Below, piece after piece: positions 43,340 through 54,730 of a stretch of 64,000 nt of DNA; position 1 is the stretch's first letter, and each line of letters begins with the position of its first letter. The DNA comes from Flaveria trinervia (taxonomy: Eukaryota; Streptophyta; Magnoliopsida; Asterales; Asteraceae), in NCBI GenBank assembly GCA_025506515.1, contig CM046451.1, positions 70,819,932 through 70,883,931 on the forward strand. The letters run 5' to 3'. The notes beneath the pieces are model-generated. The model was not told where the DNA came from and did not search any database. It saw only the letters and a list, made by a program, of their open reading frames with translations. The translations under genes were made by a program, and so were the position numbers.

Positions 43340-44791
43340 TTCAGTTCAAAAAGTAGCAAGTGTGGGAACTGGTTCCTCTACCCCCAGGTAAGTGTGCAAT
43401 ATGCACTAAATGGGTGTTTAGGAATAAAACTGATGAAAATGGGCTTATTGTCAGAACAAGGCTAGACTGGTTGTACAAGGGTTTTCACAAGAAGAAGGTA
43501 TTGATTATGATGAAACCTTTGCCCCTGTCACCAGACTAGAGGCAATTAGATTGTTCTTAGCCTATGCTGTATTCCACAATCTTAAAGTTTTTCAAATGGA
43601 TGTCAAAAGTGCATTTTTATATGGTAAAATAAAAGAAGAAGTTTATGTGTGTCAACCACCAGGTTTTGAGGACAATAAACATCCTGATTGGGTGTATCAA
43701 CTTGATAAGGCTCTTTATGGGTGAAGCAAGCTCTAGAGCCTGGTATGAAACACTTTCAATTTTTTCTTAAAAATAATTTCACTAGAGGCTCCATAGATAA
43801 AACTTTGTTTATTAAGAAAGTGGATTAGCATAAGCTACTTGTTCAAATTTATATTGATGATATTATTTTTGCATCCTCTGATCCCCAGTTGTGTGATGAT
43901 TTTACAAGTTTAATGAAACAAAAGTTTGAAATGAGTGCAATGGGAGAATTACAGTTCTTTCTAGGCTTGCAAATCAAACAAAAGGCTGATGGAACCTTTA
44001 TTCATCAATCAAAATATACAAAAGAACTTTTGAATATGTTTGATTTACAAAATTGTAAGCCTTGTTCTACTCCTATGTGCAACACCACACAACTGGATGC
44101 AGATCAGAAAGGTAAACCTGTTGATGAAACACTTTACAGATGTATGATTGGGTCCCTGATGTACTTAACAACTTCTAGACCAAATATTATGTTTGCAACT
44201 TGTGTTTGTGCTAGATTTCAGGCTGCTCCTAAAGAGTCTCATTTGATTGCAGTCAAGAGAATCTTTAGATATCTGCAAGGTACACAATCTCTAGGTCTTT
44301 GGTATTCCACTGGACACTCATGCAAATTAGTTGCTTTTTCTGATAGTGACTATGCAGAGTGTAAGTTAACCAGAAAGTCAACTTCTGGTGGATGTCAATT
44401 CAAGGCAACTGTTTGATTTATTGGCAGAGTAAGAAACAAACATCTGTTGCTACATCCACTGCTGAAGCAGAGTACATTGCTGCTACAAGTTGTACACCTC
44501 AGGTACTCTGGCTTCAAACCCACTATTGGATTATGGCATTACAGAGACTAAGACTCCAATATTAATGGATAGTGCTTCAGCTTTGTGCATTGACAAGAAT
44601 CCAGTCCAGCACTCTAGGACCAAACATATAGAGATCAGACACCATTTTATTAGGGATTGTTTTGAAAAAGGTCTGATTGATCCAAAGTTTGTGCCTAGTG
44701 CTAATGAGCTTGCAGATATATTTACTAAGCCTTTGGATATTTCAACTTTCCAAAAATTGTGTGAAGGCTTGGTATGCTGCAGCTAGAATAA
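43340..44791 (+). pseudogene. pol: Reverse transcriptase-RNase H of element C
   Basis: RT begins TKWVFRNKTDENG (about 43408). FQMDVKSAFLYGKIKEEVYV (about 43590) precedes a break near 43720. The catalytic box reads YIDD (about 43850-43861) rather than YVDD. The segment 43889-44416 is open for 175 codons, covering [17 protein letters not shown] and FSDSDYAECK of RNase H (Glu for Gly after DYA). RNase H ends GMLQLE, stop 44789-44791. Confidence 0.9.
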
Positions 44792-45300
44792 GTGATAACC
44801 ACTAATTCTGTTAAAAGAAACTGATGCAGTTATAACTACTGATGTCAGTAAAAAAGATAAGTACTGATGTCCTATGAAACCAATGAAAACAGCCAAAAAG
44901 TCTGATGAGTAAGTGTTGAGGATAGTATGAAACAGCTGCAAAGCTAAGAATTGACGAAAACTACTGATGAGAATTTTCTCTTCAGTCGTTTCCACAAACT
45001 GTTGTTTCATCCTAAACAGCTGATGAGAAAACATGTCTTCAGTAGTTTCACAACTACTGATGACTAACACCAAGTCCTTAGTTGTTTACAATAGCTGATG
45101 ATAAAACCATGTCTTCAGTAGTTTCACAACTACTGATGACTAAAACCAAGTCTTCAGTTTTTTTCAAACATCTGTTGACTAAACCAAGTCTTCAGTTGTT
45201 TTCAAAGTCTGATAGTTAAAACAAGTCTTCAGTCGCTTTCATAACAACTGATGCCAACACCAACACTTTTAGTCGTTTTCTTTTCAGCATTTTCTTAACC
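44792..45300. repeat. Hairpin array between pol and third ORF of C
   Basis: Non-coding. It repeats CTTCAGTAGTTTCACAACTACTGATGA-type hairpins (clear copies near 45034-45060 and 45115-45140) and CAAGTCTTCAGTTG words. It corresponds to the array of A at 3345-4000 and leads straight to a TATA box. Confidence 0.85.
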
Positions 45301-45308
45301 TATAAATA
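45301..45308 (+). promoter_or_regulatory. Candidate internal TATA box upstream of third ORF of C
   Basis: TATAAATA starts 66 bp before the third-ORF ATG, followed by a CT-rich leader (ATTTTCTCTCTCAACA). Element A has the same arrangement. Confidence 0.55.
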
Positions 45309-45366
45309 CCTGCACTTATAGCCAAACGTTTCATTAGCCGTTTTTCAAACATTTTCTCTCTCAACA

Positions 45367-48300
45367 ATGGCAACCATGAAACTCAAACCCCGACACAACT
45401 GTGTTGCCTACCTTTCGAAATCGGCTTTTTGGAACAAGTTTGACAATGCCATCGATCTTATGGTGGATTCCCAATAACGAACAGCCTTTCTTCTGAATCC
45501 TACCATATACCCTGATTCCTTAACCCAGTTCTGGACCAACGTCTCTGTAATAACTGGTGAGAATGATAGCCAACTCACTCTCCAGTTGTTGGTGAACCAG
45601 AAACAGGTGCTCATCACCCCCGACATCATTCGCAAAACCCTAAATTTGCATGATGGCACCTATGTTAAAGAATACCCGAAAGGCATCATTGATATGTCTT
45701 TCATCAATAACGGGTATGAAGGCGACTAAGTGCTACAACCATACTTAAAAAGCACTTCCATGATGCTGAACGACTATATTTCATATGGTGAATGTCTGCC
45801 TGGCATCAAAGACATCTTCTTGGGATCAGATGTCTTCCGGTGGCAACAGGTATTGTACTCTATCTTTGAATGCCAAAATCTAAATTTTTCTGAGATAGTG
45901 TTCATGGAACTAAAGGATCTGGCTGAGAAACTGTGGCAAACAGATGGCTACTTTATCCCAGGTTTCTGATGGCCATAATTTGAATCAATTAAAATCTGAT
46001 GGCCTTGTTGGTCTTGGAGTCCCTGCTCCAGCTATTTTAGCTGAGGTATACTCCAGACATAACTCAGACCCTACTCTAAAAGGGGCTGCCCGGATGCTAA
46101 AACCCAAGCAGAGGGAACCCACAGCCTCCACTTCCAGATCCAAAGTTCGCACCAAACCCAAATCCAAAAAGCCCAAAAAGGCTACTCAGGGAGATGAGTC
46201 CCCTAAGGATGCCCCTGTACCACAAACACAGGAAATACTACTGGTTCTAACCCCCCAGTTATGTCCAAGACTCAACCTACTGAAGCCGCACAGGTATCCT
46301 CTCAACAGGATCCTGTTGCAACCACAATTGTGGATCCCACCTTTCTGGAACCTATCTCAATTGAGAGGGTTACCATTGTAGAGCACCTCTCACCCAGGGT
46401 GCAATCTGCTTCGGACCAATCTCCACATGCAACCGCCCCTCAAAGCCCAGCACTGATAGTTGCTAAAGTGCTGAGTCAGTTGCATTCCTCACCCCCTCCC
46501 CATAAACCACTTACCACTGGGAATACCTCAACCATTAAGGGGGAGGACCAAAATGCTTCTGATAACCCACAGCACAGGGGTTACAGTGTTCAATCTTCAA
46601 GTGTAGAAATGGAGATTAGAACATCTGGTAAGGCTACCACTTCTACTGATTCCGCAAATGATCAGGATGAAGTTGGTAGCATCCATAAGACCTTACCAGA
46701 GGCAAATGCCAATGAAGGACACAGTCCTGAGGCAGGAAGTCCCCAGTACCAAGATCAAAGGGCACATGCTTCTACTGATCTACACTCATAGCATGTACAT
46801 CCTGATTCAATCAGGAGGTCAGGTGATTCAGCACAGACTGATGATGACCTGGGCTTTTTCTATGATGTATTAGCCCATAATACCATCCTAGAGACTGAGG
46901 TGAGCAGACTCAAAGAGCTGCTAGCCATAATGTCTCGGGATCAAAGTCCATCTACCCCACAAACCCCACAATGGCACCTTCAATTGAAGGTTCACCAAAC
47001 ACTGAGCCTACACACTTAACTGAGCCACCAGCCACTAATTTTGGCACCACCTCTCAGGGACAGAACCCCTCTGAGCAGATGGTTGCTATCTTTCAAAACT
47101 CCTTACCTCTCATCACTCCCATCATCACTGACATAGTGTACAAAGCCATTGATGAGAGGATCTCTTCAAATCTACAAACCCTCATTGATGATGCTGTTCA
47201 CAAATCTCTTTCTGCCTTTCAAGCCCCTGATCCCAATGCAACCAAAAAGGGGGAGACTTCCAAGTCTAAGGCAGTGAAAGAAAAGAAAAGAAAAAGAGTT
47301 GATGATGAGAAAGAACCTGCAAAAGAGAAGGAGGTGGAGAAAGAACTGATCTCAAAAAAGCTAATCACAGATAAAGAGAAGGAAGATCAGCTGATCACAT
47401 ATAAAAGAAAGAAAAGTGCTCAGTCAAAAGCTGATGAAGATAAATCCTTAGAAGATCTTGTCAAAGATGCTGATGAAGCTCACAGTAGATCCATGGATAA
47501 AATTATAGATCAGCTCTTTCGACAAGGTCATGACATAGCCACTAGACACTGAGATCAGAAGGCTGGAAATAGAAGAGATTCAAGCTAGATGGGCTGGTTA
47601 TAGTGTGTTGGAAAGGGAAAGATTGGAGATAATGATCAGATTCATTGTCAAATACCTTGGAAGATCATTGATAGAGATAAAGGCCTGGTCCAGAGACAGT
47701 ATCTTGGAGATAACCAAGAAAATCTGCTCTGCTGGAGGCTATAATAAAGGGTTGATCATCGAAGCACTGGATGAAACAGGTGCAGGGAAGAGAACTGAAA
47801 TGGCAAAGCTCTCCAAAGCCAAACTCACCACCAAAATGCTAAGTCAGTCTTCTCACACTCCCACTCAAACACAACCCTTATCTCTAAAATCTCCCAAATC
47901 TATCCCTAAACCAAAGCCACCCACAACTCAACCCACAAAACCAATCCCTTTACCCTAAAAACCACCTCAAACCTTACCCAATGATACACCCAGAAGGAGG
48001 AGAAGGTGTTGAGGGTAGAAGAAGATGAAGAAGAGGATGATGATAAAGATTGTCTGCCAATCTCTGCTGTTCTCAACCTTAAAACACCTGAGCATAGAAG
48101 TCAACAAGTGATTACACTGACTTGCAAATGCAGATGGTGAAGGTAAAGATTAAAGAAGCAGAACAGCAGAAGCAGCACGATGAGCAGTTCTCAAGATGGT
48201 TGACAAGGATTTCCCTCAGTCCTCATCCATTCAAGAAATGAAGAAACAGGCTCTGAGGCTGTACACTCTTAGACATACTTTTCAACATCAAAGAGAAAGA

Positions 48301-48940
48301 GTGCGGATCTGGCCAGACCCAGGGTAAGTTCTAGAATTCATAAGAAGAATATACCAAGCAGATATCATGGCCAAGTGAAGAAGACCTTGAATGCTGCAAT
48401 TACGTTGGCCATGGTAGTCTCACCCTGGGAAATCATTGAAGAATTCAAGAGAGCTCACAACTCCAAGACAATCCCTCAATCTATTCTTGAGAACAAAATG
48501 ATCAAGAAGGGGTTGTTATACAAAAGACTTGAAGATCTTCAGAAGACTGAACTCTAGTTGTTGCTTGAAGGCTCTCACCCTGATGAATTTGCTTACAGAG
48601 AGATAACAACTGTGGAGTAGAAAAATGGAAAGACAGTGAGATACCTATCTGAGTATTATGGCCCAGAGTTCTTCTTCGAGGGAGAAGCAGAAGAACTCAC
48701 TAAGGAGGAACAAGTTGTTCTCCTTGAGGCCTATGCTAGTGAGTCTTATAGACTCATTAATGGGAATTAGGTTTCATGGTTGGGACAAGACTCTGTGTCC
48801 AGTTTCCCAAGACAGAGTTCCCTTCCATACTTAGCCAATCAAAAGATTAGAAACCTTTTCCGGCCTGTGCTTAACTGATTACCTCAGAAGCTGATCAAGA
48901 GGGTGTTTCTACCAAGAATAAGTGGGATCATCAATAAGTT
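45367..48940 (+). pseudogene. Third ORF ('envelope-like') of element C
   Basis: The ATG at 45367 gives RHNCVAYL at residues 9-16. A stop lies near 45477, then TQFWTN. A second stop follows at 45727. LNFSEIVFMELKDLAEK (about 45890) corresponds to FSFSSMIFSYV in E. A Pro/Thr/Ser/Gln-rich linker (46050-47050), a Lys/Glu-rich charged helix (47240-47500; KEKEVEKELISKK) and a C-terminal block with NGKTVRYLSEYYGPE (about 48630) follow. It ends shortly before the polypurine tract. Without its breaks it would be roughly 1,150-1,200 codons. No signal peptide or membrane helix is visible. Confidence 0.78.
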
Positions 48941-48960
48941 TAGAGGTTTGGCTGCATTGG

Positions 48961-48972
48961 TTCAGGGGGAGT
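48961..48972 (+). promoter_or_regulatory. 3' polypurine tract of C
   Basis: TTCAGGGGGAGT abuts the 3' LTR start TGTTGGACC. Confidence 0.9.
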
Positions 48973-49780
48973 TGTTGGACCAAAAGAACCAACGAGCCTG
49001 ATCTATTAAACCTCTAAGTCCCACAGACATTGCAACTGCTGAAGAAGATCACAACAGCTGAAGATATCAGCTGATTACAAGGTCTGAAGACAAAGTCTGA
49101 AGACAAGATCTGAAGACTTCTACTGAAGACAAAGTCTGAAAGCAAAGACTGAAGACAAAGTCTGAAAGAAAAGTACTGAAGACAAAGTCTGAAAGTAAAG
49201 TACTGAATACAAAGTCTGAAGCCATCAGATGAAGACAAAGTCTTAAAGTAAAGTACTGAAGAACAAAGACTGAAGACAAAGTGATCAATAGTTGTCACAA
49301 CAGCTAAAGTATTAACTTCAGTAGTTGTCACAACAGCTGAAGTAATTAACTTCAGTAGTTGTGATGGTTTCCTTTCAGTACTTGTAATTTACTTTTTAGT
49401 AGTATAGTTTCAGTAGTTGTAGTTCAGTAGTTTATGTTTTTGTACTTAAGCATTCTCTGAGATGTAATCAGTAGTTGAGAACATTCTCAGTAGTTTGCAT
49501 AGTTTCAGTAGTTTGAATAATTCTGTTAGATGTCACTATCAAGTGACATCAGCAGACGTCACATATCCTATATAAGGAATGTTGAGCTAGTTGTAATGTG
49601 TGACATTAAGCCACCACGAAAGCATATGAATGAAATATTTCTTTTGCAGAATTCTCTCTTTCTATATCCGTGTACTGTTACATTGAATATCAATTGTGTT
49701 CTTGTGAATTGTTTAATTCGTTGTTCGAATTTCGCTGCAATACTCTCTAATTAATCAAACTTAGATCACTGATCCTAATA
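48973..49780 (+). repeat. 3' LTR of C
   Basis: It matches the 5' LTR over its length and ends CCTAATA. A tandem duplication of about 33 bp (49290-49322 and 49323-49356) present only here accounts for most of the length difference. Confidence 0.95.
49569..49575 (+). promoter_or_regulatory. TATA box, C 3' LTR
   Basis: CCTATATAAGG, preceded by GACGTCAC and the GATGTCACT inverted repeat, as in the 5' LTR. Confidence 0.7.
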
Positions 49781-49785
49781 ATTCT
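49781..49785. other. Target-site duplication of C, right copy
   Basis: ATTCT follows the 3' LTR and equals 37833-37837. Confidence 0.9.
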
Positions 49786-50498
49786 GATCATAGTTGGCCT
49801 TTTAGGCTCGATACTTCATCCTAAGCTCCTCTTCTCTCAGTTTCAGAATGAAGTAATTTATATCTAACTTCGAGAGCATTCCATTCTATCTGATATTTGA
49901 AACAAACGAAGCCCATTTTTCTGGTAATCCATCAGCAAAGTGGATACCTATCTTCCATCGAAGTAACCACTCCATGAGTGTGCATCTCACTCATCAAGTG
50001 GTAGAATCTATCGATCACATCATCAAGGCCTTCTTTTCCCATTGAAGAGAAGTTGTCAAACTCCTTCTTCAATGCTTTTGCCTTGATACCCTTCAGAGAG
50101 GCATTCCCGTCATACCTCTTCTCCAACGCATCCCAAAGTTTCTTGGCTTGAGTATACTCCGAATACTGATGGAAAATATCCTTCAGAATAGACTGAGTAG
50201 GCAAGGCGTAGACTTTCTTCTTAGTGTTGTGTTTTAACTTCTCTGCATCCGACATGCCACTTAGAGTAAGTTTTACTCCATCAACTCCAACTGGCATGTT
50301 GTACCCCGACTCTATTGCCTCCCACAAATTTGTATCCACTCCATTTAAGTAGATTTCGAAATGTTGCTTCCATTGTGGGTAGTCGTCTAACGTAATAAGT
50401 TTTGGGGGTTTATTGTGAATCCCACTTCGTTTTCCAACAGCAGTAGATTCTGAATATGTGTATCTCTACTTGTTGTGTATGCTGAAAACTGATCCTCC
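49786..50498 (-). pseudogene. gag: Gag N-terminal part of element E
   Basis: This is the gag start of E, separated from the rest by element C. ATG at 50498 reads MEDQFSAYTTSRD; a frameshift near 50440-50455 follows, then ITLDDYPQWKQHFEIYLNG. The open segment 50339-49932 (DTNLWEAIESGYN, AKKLWDALEKRYDG, DDVIDRFYHLMSEM) is a UBN2-type copia capsid domain. It continues at 37837 downward. Confidence 0.88.
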
Positions 50499-50529
50499 AT
50501 TACACTTCACTTTACTATTTAACAATTTG

Positions 50530-50775
50530 CTGATGGATACGAATGAAGGTATGCGATTGGGCTTATTCGGGCGATTGAACAAGTGTGAATGGTTAATCGT
50601 GCGACTAAGCAAATGCGGATGAGTCAGTCGTTCGAATAGACTAATGCGATTAAGCGGTCCGAATGAAGATCTCAGTCGTACGAATAAGAGTACGAATGAT
50701 TCAATCGTGCGGTTGAAGGATGCGTATGAACTCAGTCGTGCGATTGAGCCAATCATGCGAATGAACCTGCTGAAG
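50530..50775. repeat. Palindrome cluster in gag leader of E
   Basis: Words such as TCAATCGTGCGGTTGA (50701-50716) and TCAGTCGTGCGATTGA (near 50732-50747) crowd the 5' leader just before the gag ATG. Together with the LTR cluster they bracket the TATA box and primer-binding site. Confidence 0.85.
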
Positions 50776-50975
50776 TTTGATAATTCGTAGGTTAAACTTT
50801 TTTTGGCCGTAAAAACTCGATTTTATCAAACCCTAATAGCCGTATGCCGGAAAAACTATACTTTTCAATCAGGAAATTTCCAAGACTCCGTTAGACACAA
50901 AAAGATTGCGTTTTTGATGCAAAAACACAATTTTGTATCAAAACGATTGAATCAATACGTAATCAAGAGCCTATA

Positions 50976-50987
50976 GCTCTGATACCA
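50976..50987 (-). promoter_or_regulatory. Primer-binding site of E
   Basis: The minus strand reads TGGTATCAGAGC two bases after the 5' LTR end (CCTAACA). Confidence 0.95.
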
Positions 50988-50989
50988 CT

Positions 50990-51516
50990 TGTTAGGATCT
51001 GGTATTTGACCAAACACCAACTGATTAACGTGTTAAACCAAACCAAATAGTGCAGAATCCTATTTGATTGGCGATCCAATCAGTGAGAATGCACGTAGAC
51101 ACAATAACGAATTGAATCTAACGTCAAGAATCGATTGAGAATCGATCTACAGCGTTCTATGAACTTGGAGTACGAACTTAGAGGCTGCTGGACGGCTAGG
51201 GTACGTCTGGAGTCGAAGTGGATTCAATGCTTACGTTTTTCCACGAATTAGGTGGTATTTATAGGTTAGGATTGCTCATTCAGGTGACTGAACCATTAGC
51301 ATGGTTCATTCGTGCGATTGAGCCATGCGGTTGATCCATTCGCACCACTGAGTGTTCAGTCATGCGATTGAGTCAGACGCATGAAGTTGTTCAAGCGTAT
51401 GAACTATTTAGGCGCATGGACACTCAGTCGCATGGCCATTCGGACGCATGACCACTGTTGGGGCACATGGTCCAGTCGGACGCATGAGAACTTCACTTCA
51501 CCAAGTTTGAATTTAT
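50990..51516 (-). repeat. 5' LTR of E, outer part displaced by F
   Basis: It matches 25505-26031 of the 3' LTR. Homology stops at about 51516 where the LTR of F starts. About 204 bp (equivalent of 26032-26235) are missing here and should lie beyond F. Confidence 0.92.
51256..51263 (-). promoter_or_regulatory. TATA box in 5' LTR of E
   Basis: The minus strand reads CCTATAAATACCACC, directly after the palindrome cluster 51505-51275. It drives the genomic transcript in this type of element. Confidence 0.72.
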
Positions 51517-52446
51517 TGTAGGATTCTATATGCCCAAGACACGTAGAATATTGATGCGGTTAGTACGTTATGATCCAAGTCGGGTTATACCCAATAACAA
51601 GCTTTGCAAACACAAACAATTATTTAATTGACGATATGATCATGCAATTAAATAACCACACCAAATTTAGAAAATAGGTTTTCTAAATAAGTTGCATATG
51701 AGATGGAACAACTTATTAGGATATTTTGTTCAAGAATATTATTTGTAATGTTATTTAAGTAGGTTAGATAACATCAAATAATAAAAATGGTGTATAACTT
51801 ATACAATTAAATGGTTAATTGTATAACTTATTAAGTGACTAGTTTAATATAATGTGTGTTTATGTTTAAGAGGGAAACCCCCTTTTGAACTTCATTTCGG
51901 CCACCCCGTTGAAGGGGATTGGCCCCTTTTCTTCCTTGAAAACACACATAATAAAACAAGTCCCACACTCAATGTTTTACTCTCTTATGATAGACATGCA
52001 AAATGAACAAAACTCTTCTCTCTCTCTAAAAAGCTCTCGACACAAGCAGCAGCATTTGGAGGTTTTGAGTTGTTTTTGGTGGGTTTCTTCCTAACAAGAA
52101 GGTGTTTTGCAATCAATTTTGGGGTATACAAGCTTGAGAGGACCTCCTTTGGTGCCTTGGTCGATTTCTTGGACAACATTATCTTTCATTCTCGAACATC
52201 TTGCTGCTGCAAGGTAGATTATGGCAGCTTCTTCATAGCTGCCCATAATGTGTTGTTTGCATTTTCATAGTAAGCACCATTCACATATAAAAGATTCTCT
52301 TGTTCTTGGGTTTGTTTAAGACTTATAACATCAAAATAAATCTGTATTTTCAGTTTATAAACAATGTTATAATGTTCCACTTCCGCTGCGTTTTTCAGAA
52401 AGTTTAATAGGTTAAACTTTGTTTTTATCTTCTAACAAACCCAACA
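51517..52446 (+). repeat. 5' LTR of F (about 930 bp)
   Basis: The start TGTAGGATTC is set by the end of homology to the E LTR. The end is placed at CCCAACA just before the primer-binding site; CTAACA at 52437 is the alternative. There is no second copy in the window. Confidence 0.65.
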
Positions 52447-52447
52447 A

Positions 52448-52460
52448 TGGCATCTAGAGC
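52448..52460 (+). promoter_or_regulatory. Primer-binding site of F, variant
   Basis: TGGCATCTAGAGC resembles the usual TGGTATCAGAGC with a substitution and one inserted base. Confidence 0.7.
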
Positions 52461-53880
52461 GGTTATGTGGATTGTTTGCTTGTTTTTGTCCTTTAAAAAT
52501 CGTTTTATGGGACTTCATAACCCTCTTATGCGCTGCAATATTCTTGTATGTTGAATCCCCAAAACTTTCAAGGTTATATTACACATGCTTGTGATTAAAC
52601 CTTGAAAGATATGTATGTTGATATGTGTATTGTTTGGACATGTTTAAAACCCGAAATCTCAGTTCATGTTGGCTGAAATTTTTTGGGTTTTAGTGGGGAT
52701 TCTTTGTTATATTTGGATGATATGATGGGTTTTTAGTTAGTGCATAACCTAGCTTTTGGCCTTGTGTTGTTTGGATGAATGCAATGGTTGTTTTTGTTTA
52801 TTCAATGGGGTTGTATATTAATTTATTTGTGCTTTGTTTAAAAATGTAATTTATTTATTATTGGGTTGTAATAAATAGATTAGGTGTGCTTTTCATTTTA
52901 CTAGATATCTTGTATTAGGACTTTATATCTTGTAATATGAAGACGTACGCGTTGGAAGCACAAAGGAAGGTCATAAGAGAAACATGGAGCATTTTGGATG
53001 CGGTTTCAAGTGGGAGGATTTTGGAAGCTTTCTATGTGTTTTGTTATGACCTTAGGAATGCCCTATGAACTACACTTGTGATGGTAAACAAGTGTGGACC
53101 ATTTTAGATGCTATGGTTATGCACATATGCTATGTTGTTTTATTTATATTATTGTGGTTGATGGCATGTATGTGGTATTTGCTTTATCAATCCTATCCAT
53201 GATCAAAACAAACTAATTAAATGATTCTTAATCATTAAAAGGAAATAAAAGGTTATTAAAATGATTTAATGATTTAAAGATTAAAATGGGTTTTAATCAA
53301 AGGATCATAGGGTATCTTGTATTTGAAAGCATGCAAGTACAAGTACATAGAGTTTTCTAAACTAGAATATGGAAATCTCTAAATATTTTCAAACAAGTTT
53401 AACACCGTCCTTTTTCACAACACTTAGTCATTTGGAAACTCTTAATGGGATAAAGGTCACCTAACCATTTAGAGGGAACTTGTGACTTAAGGTGGGGATA
53501 CCATATTTGTGGGATAAAGGTCACCTAACCACTTATGTTGGTAAACTCACATGTGTGTGCAAGTAGGGTAACTTGATTTGCAAACCATGTTAAATGGATC
53601 ACCTACAATATGGTTTCCAAATGATGTTGATGGGATTAACATGCCGACTTTACATATGATGTTTAAAGTCGATCCCATACCTCTAGAAGTTGCAAATGGT
53701 TGCAACCCGTCAATCATTGACCACCTTATTAGTTTAAATCGTGGGATAAAGGTCACCTAACCACAATTTAAATGTAATGTTGGGTTCTAGATTTTAATAT
53801 GAAAATGACCTTAAAAGGTATTGATTATTTAAAATAGCAATATCGAAAATACTAAAATAGATCTTTGTTAAATTTTGTAG
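52461..53880 (+). other. Long non-coding leader of F
   Basis: The 1.4 kb between primer-binding site and gag are AT-rich, without a credible ORF. They contain three copies of a 21-bp motif (see repeat at 53447-53763). Confidence 0.7.
53447..53763 (+). repeat. GGGATAAAGGTCACCTAACCA motif, three dispersed copies in F leader
   Basis: Exact copies lie at about 53447-53467, 53511-53531 and 53743-53763. They are separated by unrelated sequence. Role unknown. Confidence 0.88.
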
Positions 53881-54730
53881 ATGGCCACAACTAATGATAA
53901 TCATGATAATTCATCCGCGTCCGCCCAATCATTACGAGCGATTCTCCAAAAGGAACGTCTAAATCATAACAATTTCATTGATTGGTATCGAAACTTGAGA
54001 ATCATTCTCAAGCAAGATAGACGATCATATATTTTAGACGACCCTATCCCTGATCAACCTGCTGAGGATGATGAAGAGGCCTATAACGATTGGCTTAAGT
54101 ACATTGAGGACTCCGTCCAAGTGTCTTGCCTCATGCCGGCGAGCATGACTCCGGATCTCCAAAAGGAGTATGAACACCACGGAGCTCATGACATGATAAA
54201 CCAGCTGAAGGAAACGTTCCAACAGCAAGCAAGGGTTGAGTGCTTCGAAACGGTTCGAGCACTCCATGCATGTCGTAGGACAACAACCAGTCGGTTTCAT
54301 CTTATGTACTTAAGATGAAAGCCACATTGATCGCCTCAAAAGGCTTAACTGTCCTGTCTCGAAGGAATTGGCCACGGATTTGATCCTCAATGGCCTTACC
54401 AAGAAGTTCGAGACATTCGTGTTGAACTACAATATGAACGCTTGGGACAAAAGCATTGGTGAGCTTCACTCAATGCTTAAAACAGGCGAGGCAGCCATGG
54501 GTAAAAGGGTTTTACCCGTTCTCACCATCAATGAAGGTGGGAACAAGAAAAGACCTCATCCCACACCCAAGGCAAAGGTTGCCAAGGGCAAGGGACCCGT
54601 ATGGGGAAAAGGGAAAGGGGTGGTAAGGGTGCCACCCAAACCACAGGAGAAGAAGCAAAAGGTTGCTACTAATGACCCGTGCTTCATGTGTGGGGAGATT
54701 GGACATTAGGCAAGAATTTGTCCTATCCAT
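53881..54730 (+). pseudogene. gag: Gag of element F
   Basis: The start ATG at 53881 reads MATTNDNHDN. LNHNNFIDWYRNLRIILKQ and the segment to LKETFQQQARVECFETVRAL form a UBN2-type capsid domain. A frameshift near 54270-54320 is followed by KELATDLILNGLTKKFE and a Lys/Gly-rich segment. The zinc knuckle CFMCGEIGH-stop-ARIC (about 54682-54723) has TAG where relatives have Trp. It is about 280 codons, normal for this lineage. Confidence 0.88.

Larger units (their letters stand above)
37838..49780 (+). mobile_element. Element C: complete Sirevirus-like Ty1/copia in gag of E
   Basis: It has two LTRs (37838-38601, 48973-49780), primer-binding site, gag, pol, spacer, third ORF and polypurine tract, flanked by ATTCT. 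On both sides the disrupted gag of E resumes (UBN2-type N-terminus at 49932-50339, zinc knuckle at 37380), which confirms the insertion. It is 11,943 bp long and related to A and G but more diverged. All genes are broken, and a segment between protease and integrase is deleted. Confidence 0.97.
25505..51516 (-). mobile_element. Element E: Sirevirus-like Ty1/copia, split by C and cut by F
   Basis: The 3' LTR is at 25505-26235 and the 5' LTR at 50990-51516; their shared 527 bp are nearly identical over most of their length. Between them, on the minus strand, are primer-binding site, leader, gag, protease, integrase, RT-RNase H, long spacer, third ORF and polypurine tract. Element C lies in gag. 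Without C the element is about 14.1 kb, and about 204 bp of its 5' LTR are displaced by F. Confidence 0.93.

Noticed and set aside
51885..52270. Possible host gene between E and F
   Set aside because: The short ORFs have no recognisable domain and lie between an LTR-like start and a primer-binding site, so they are LTR sequence of F.
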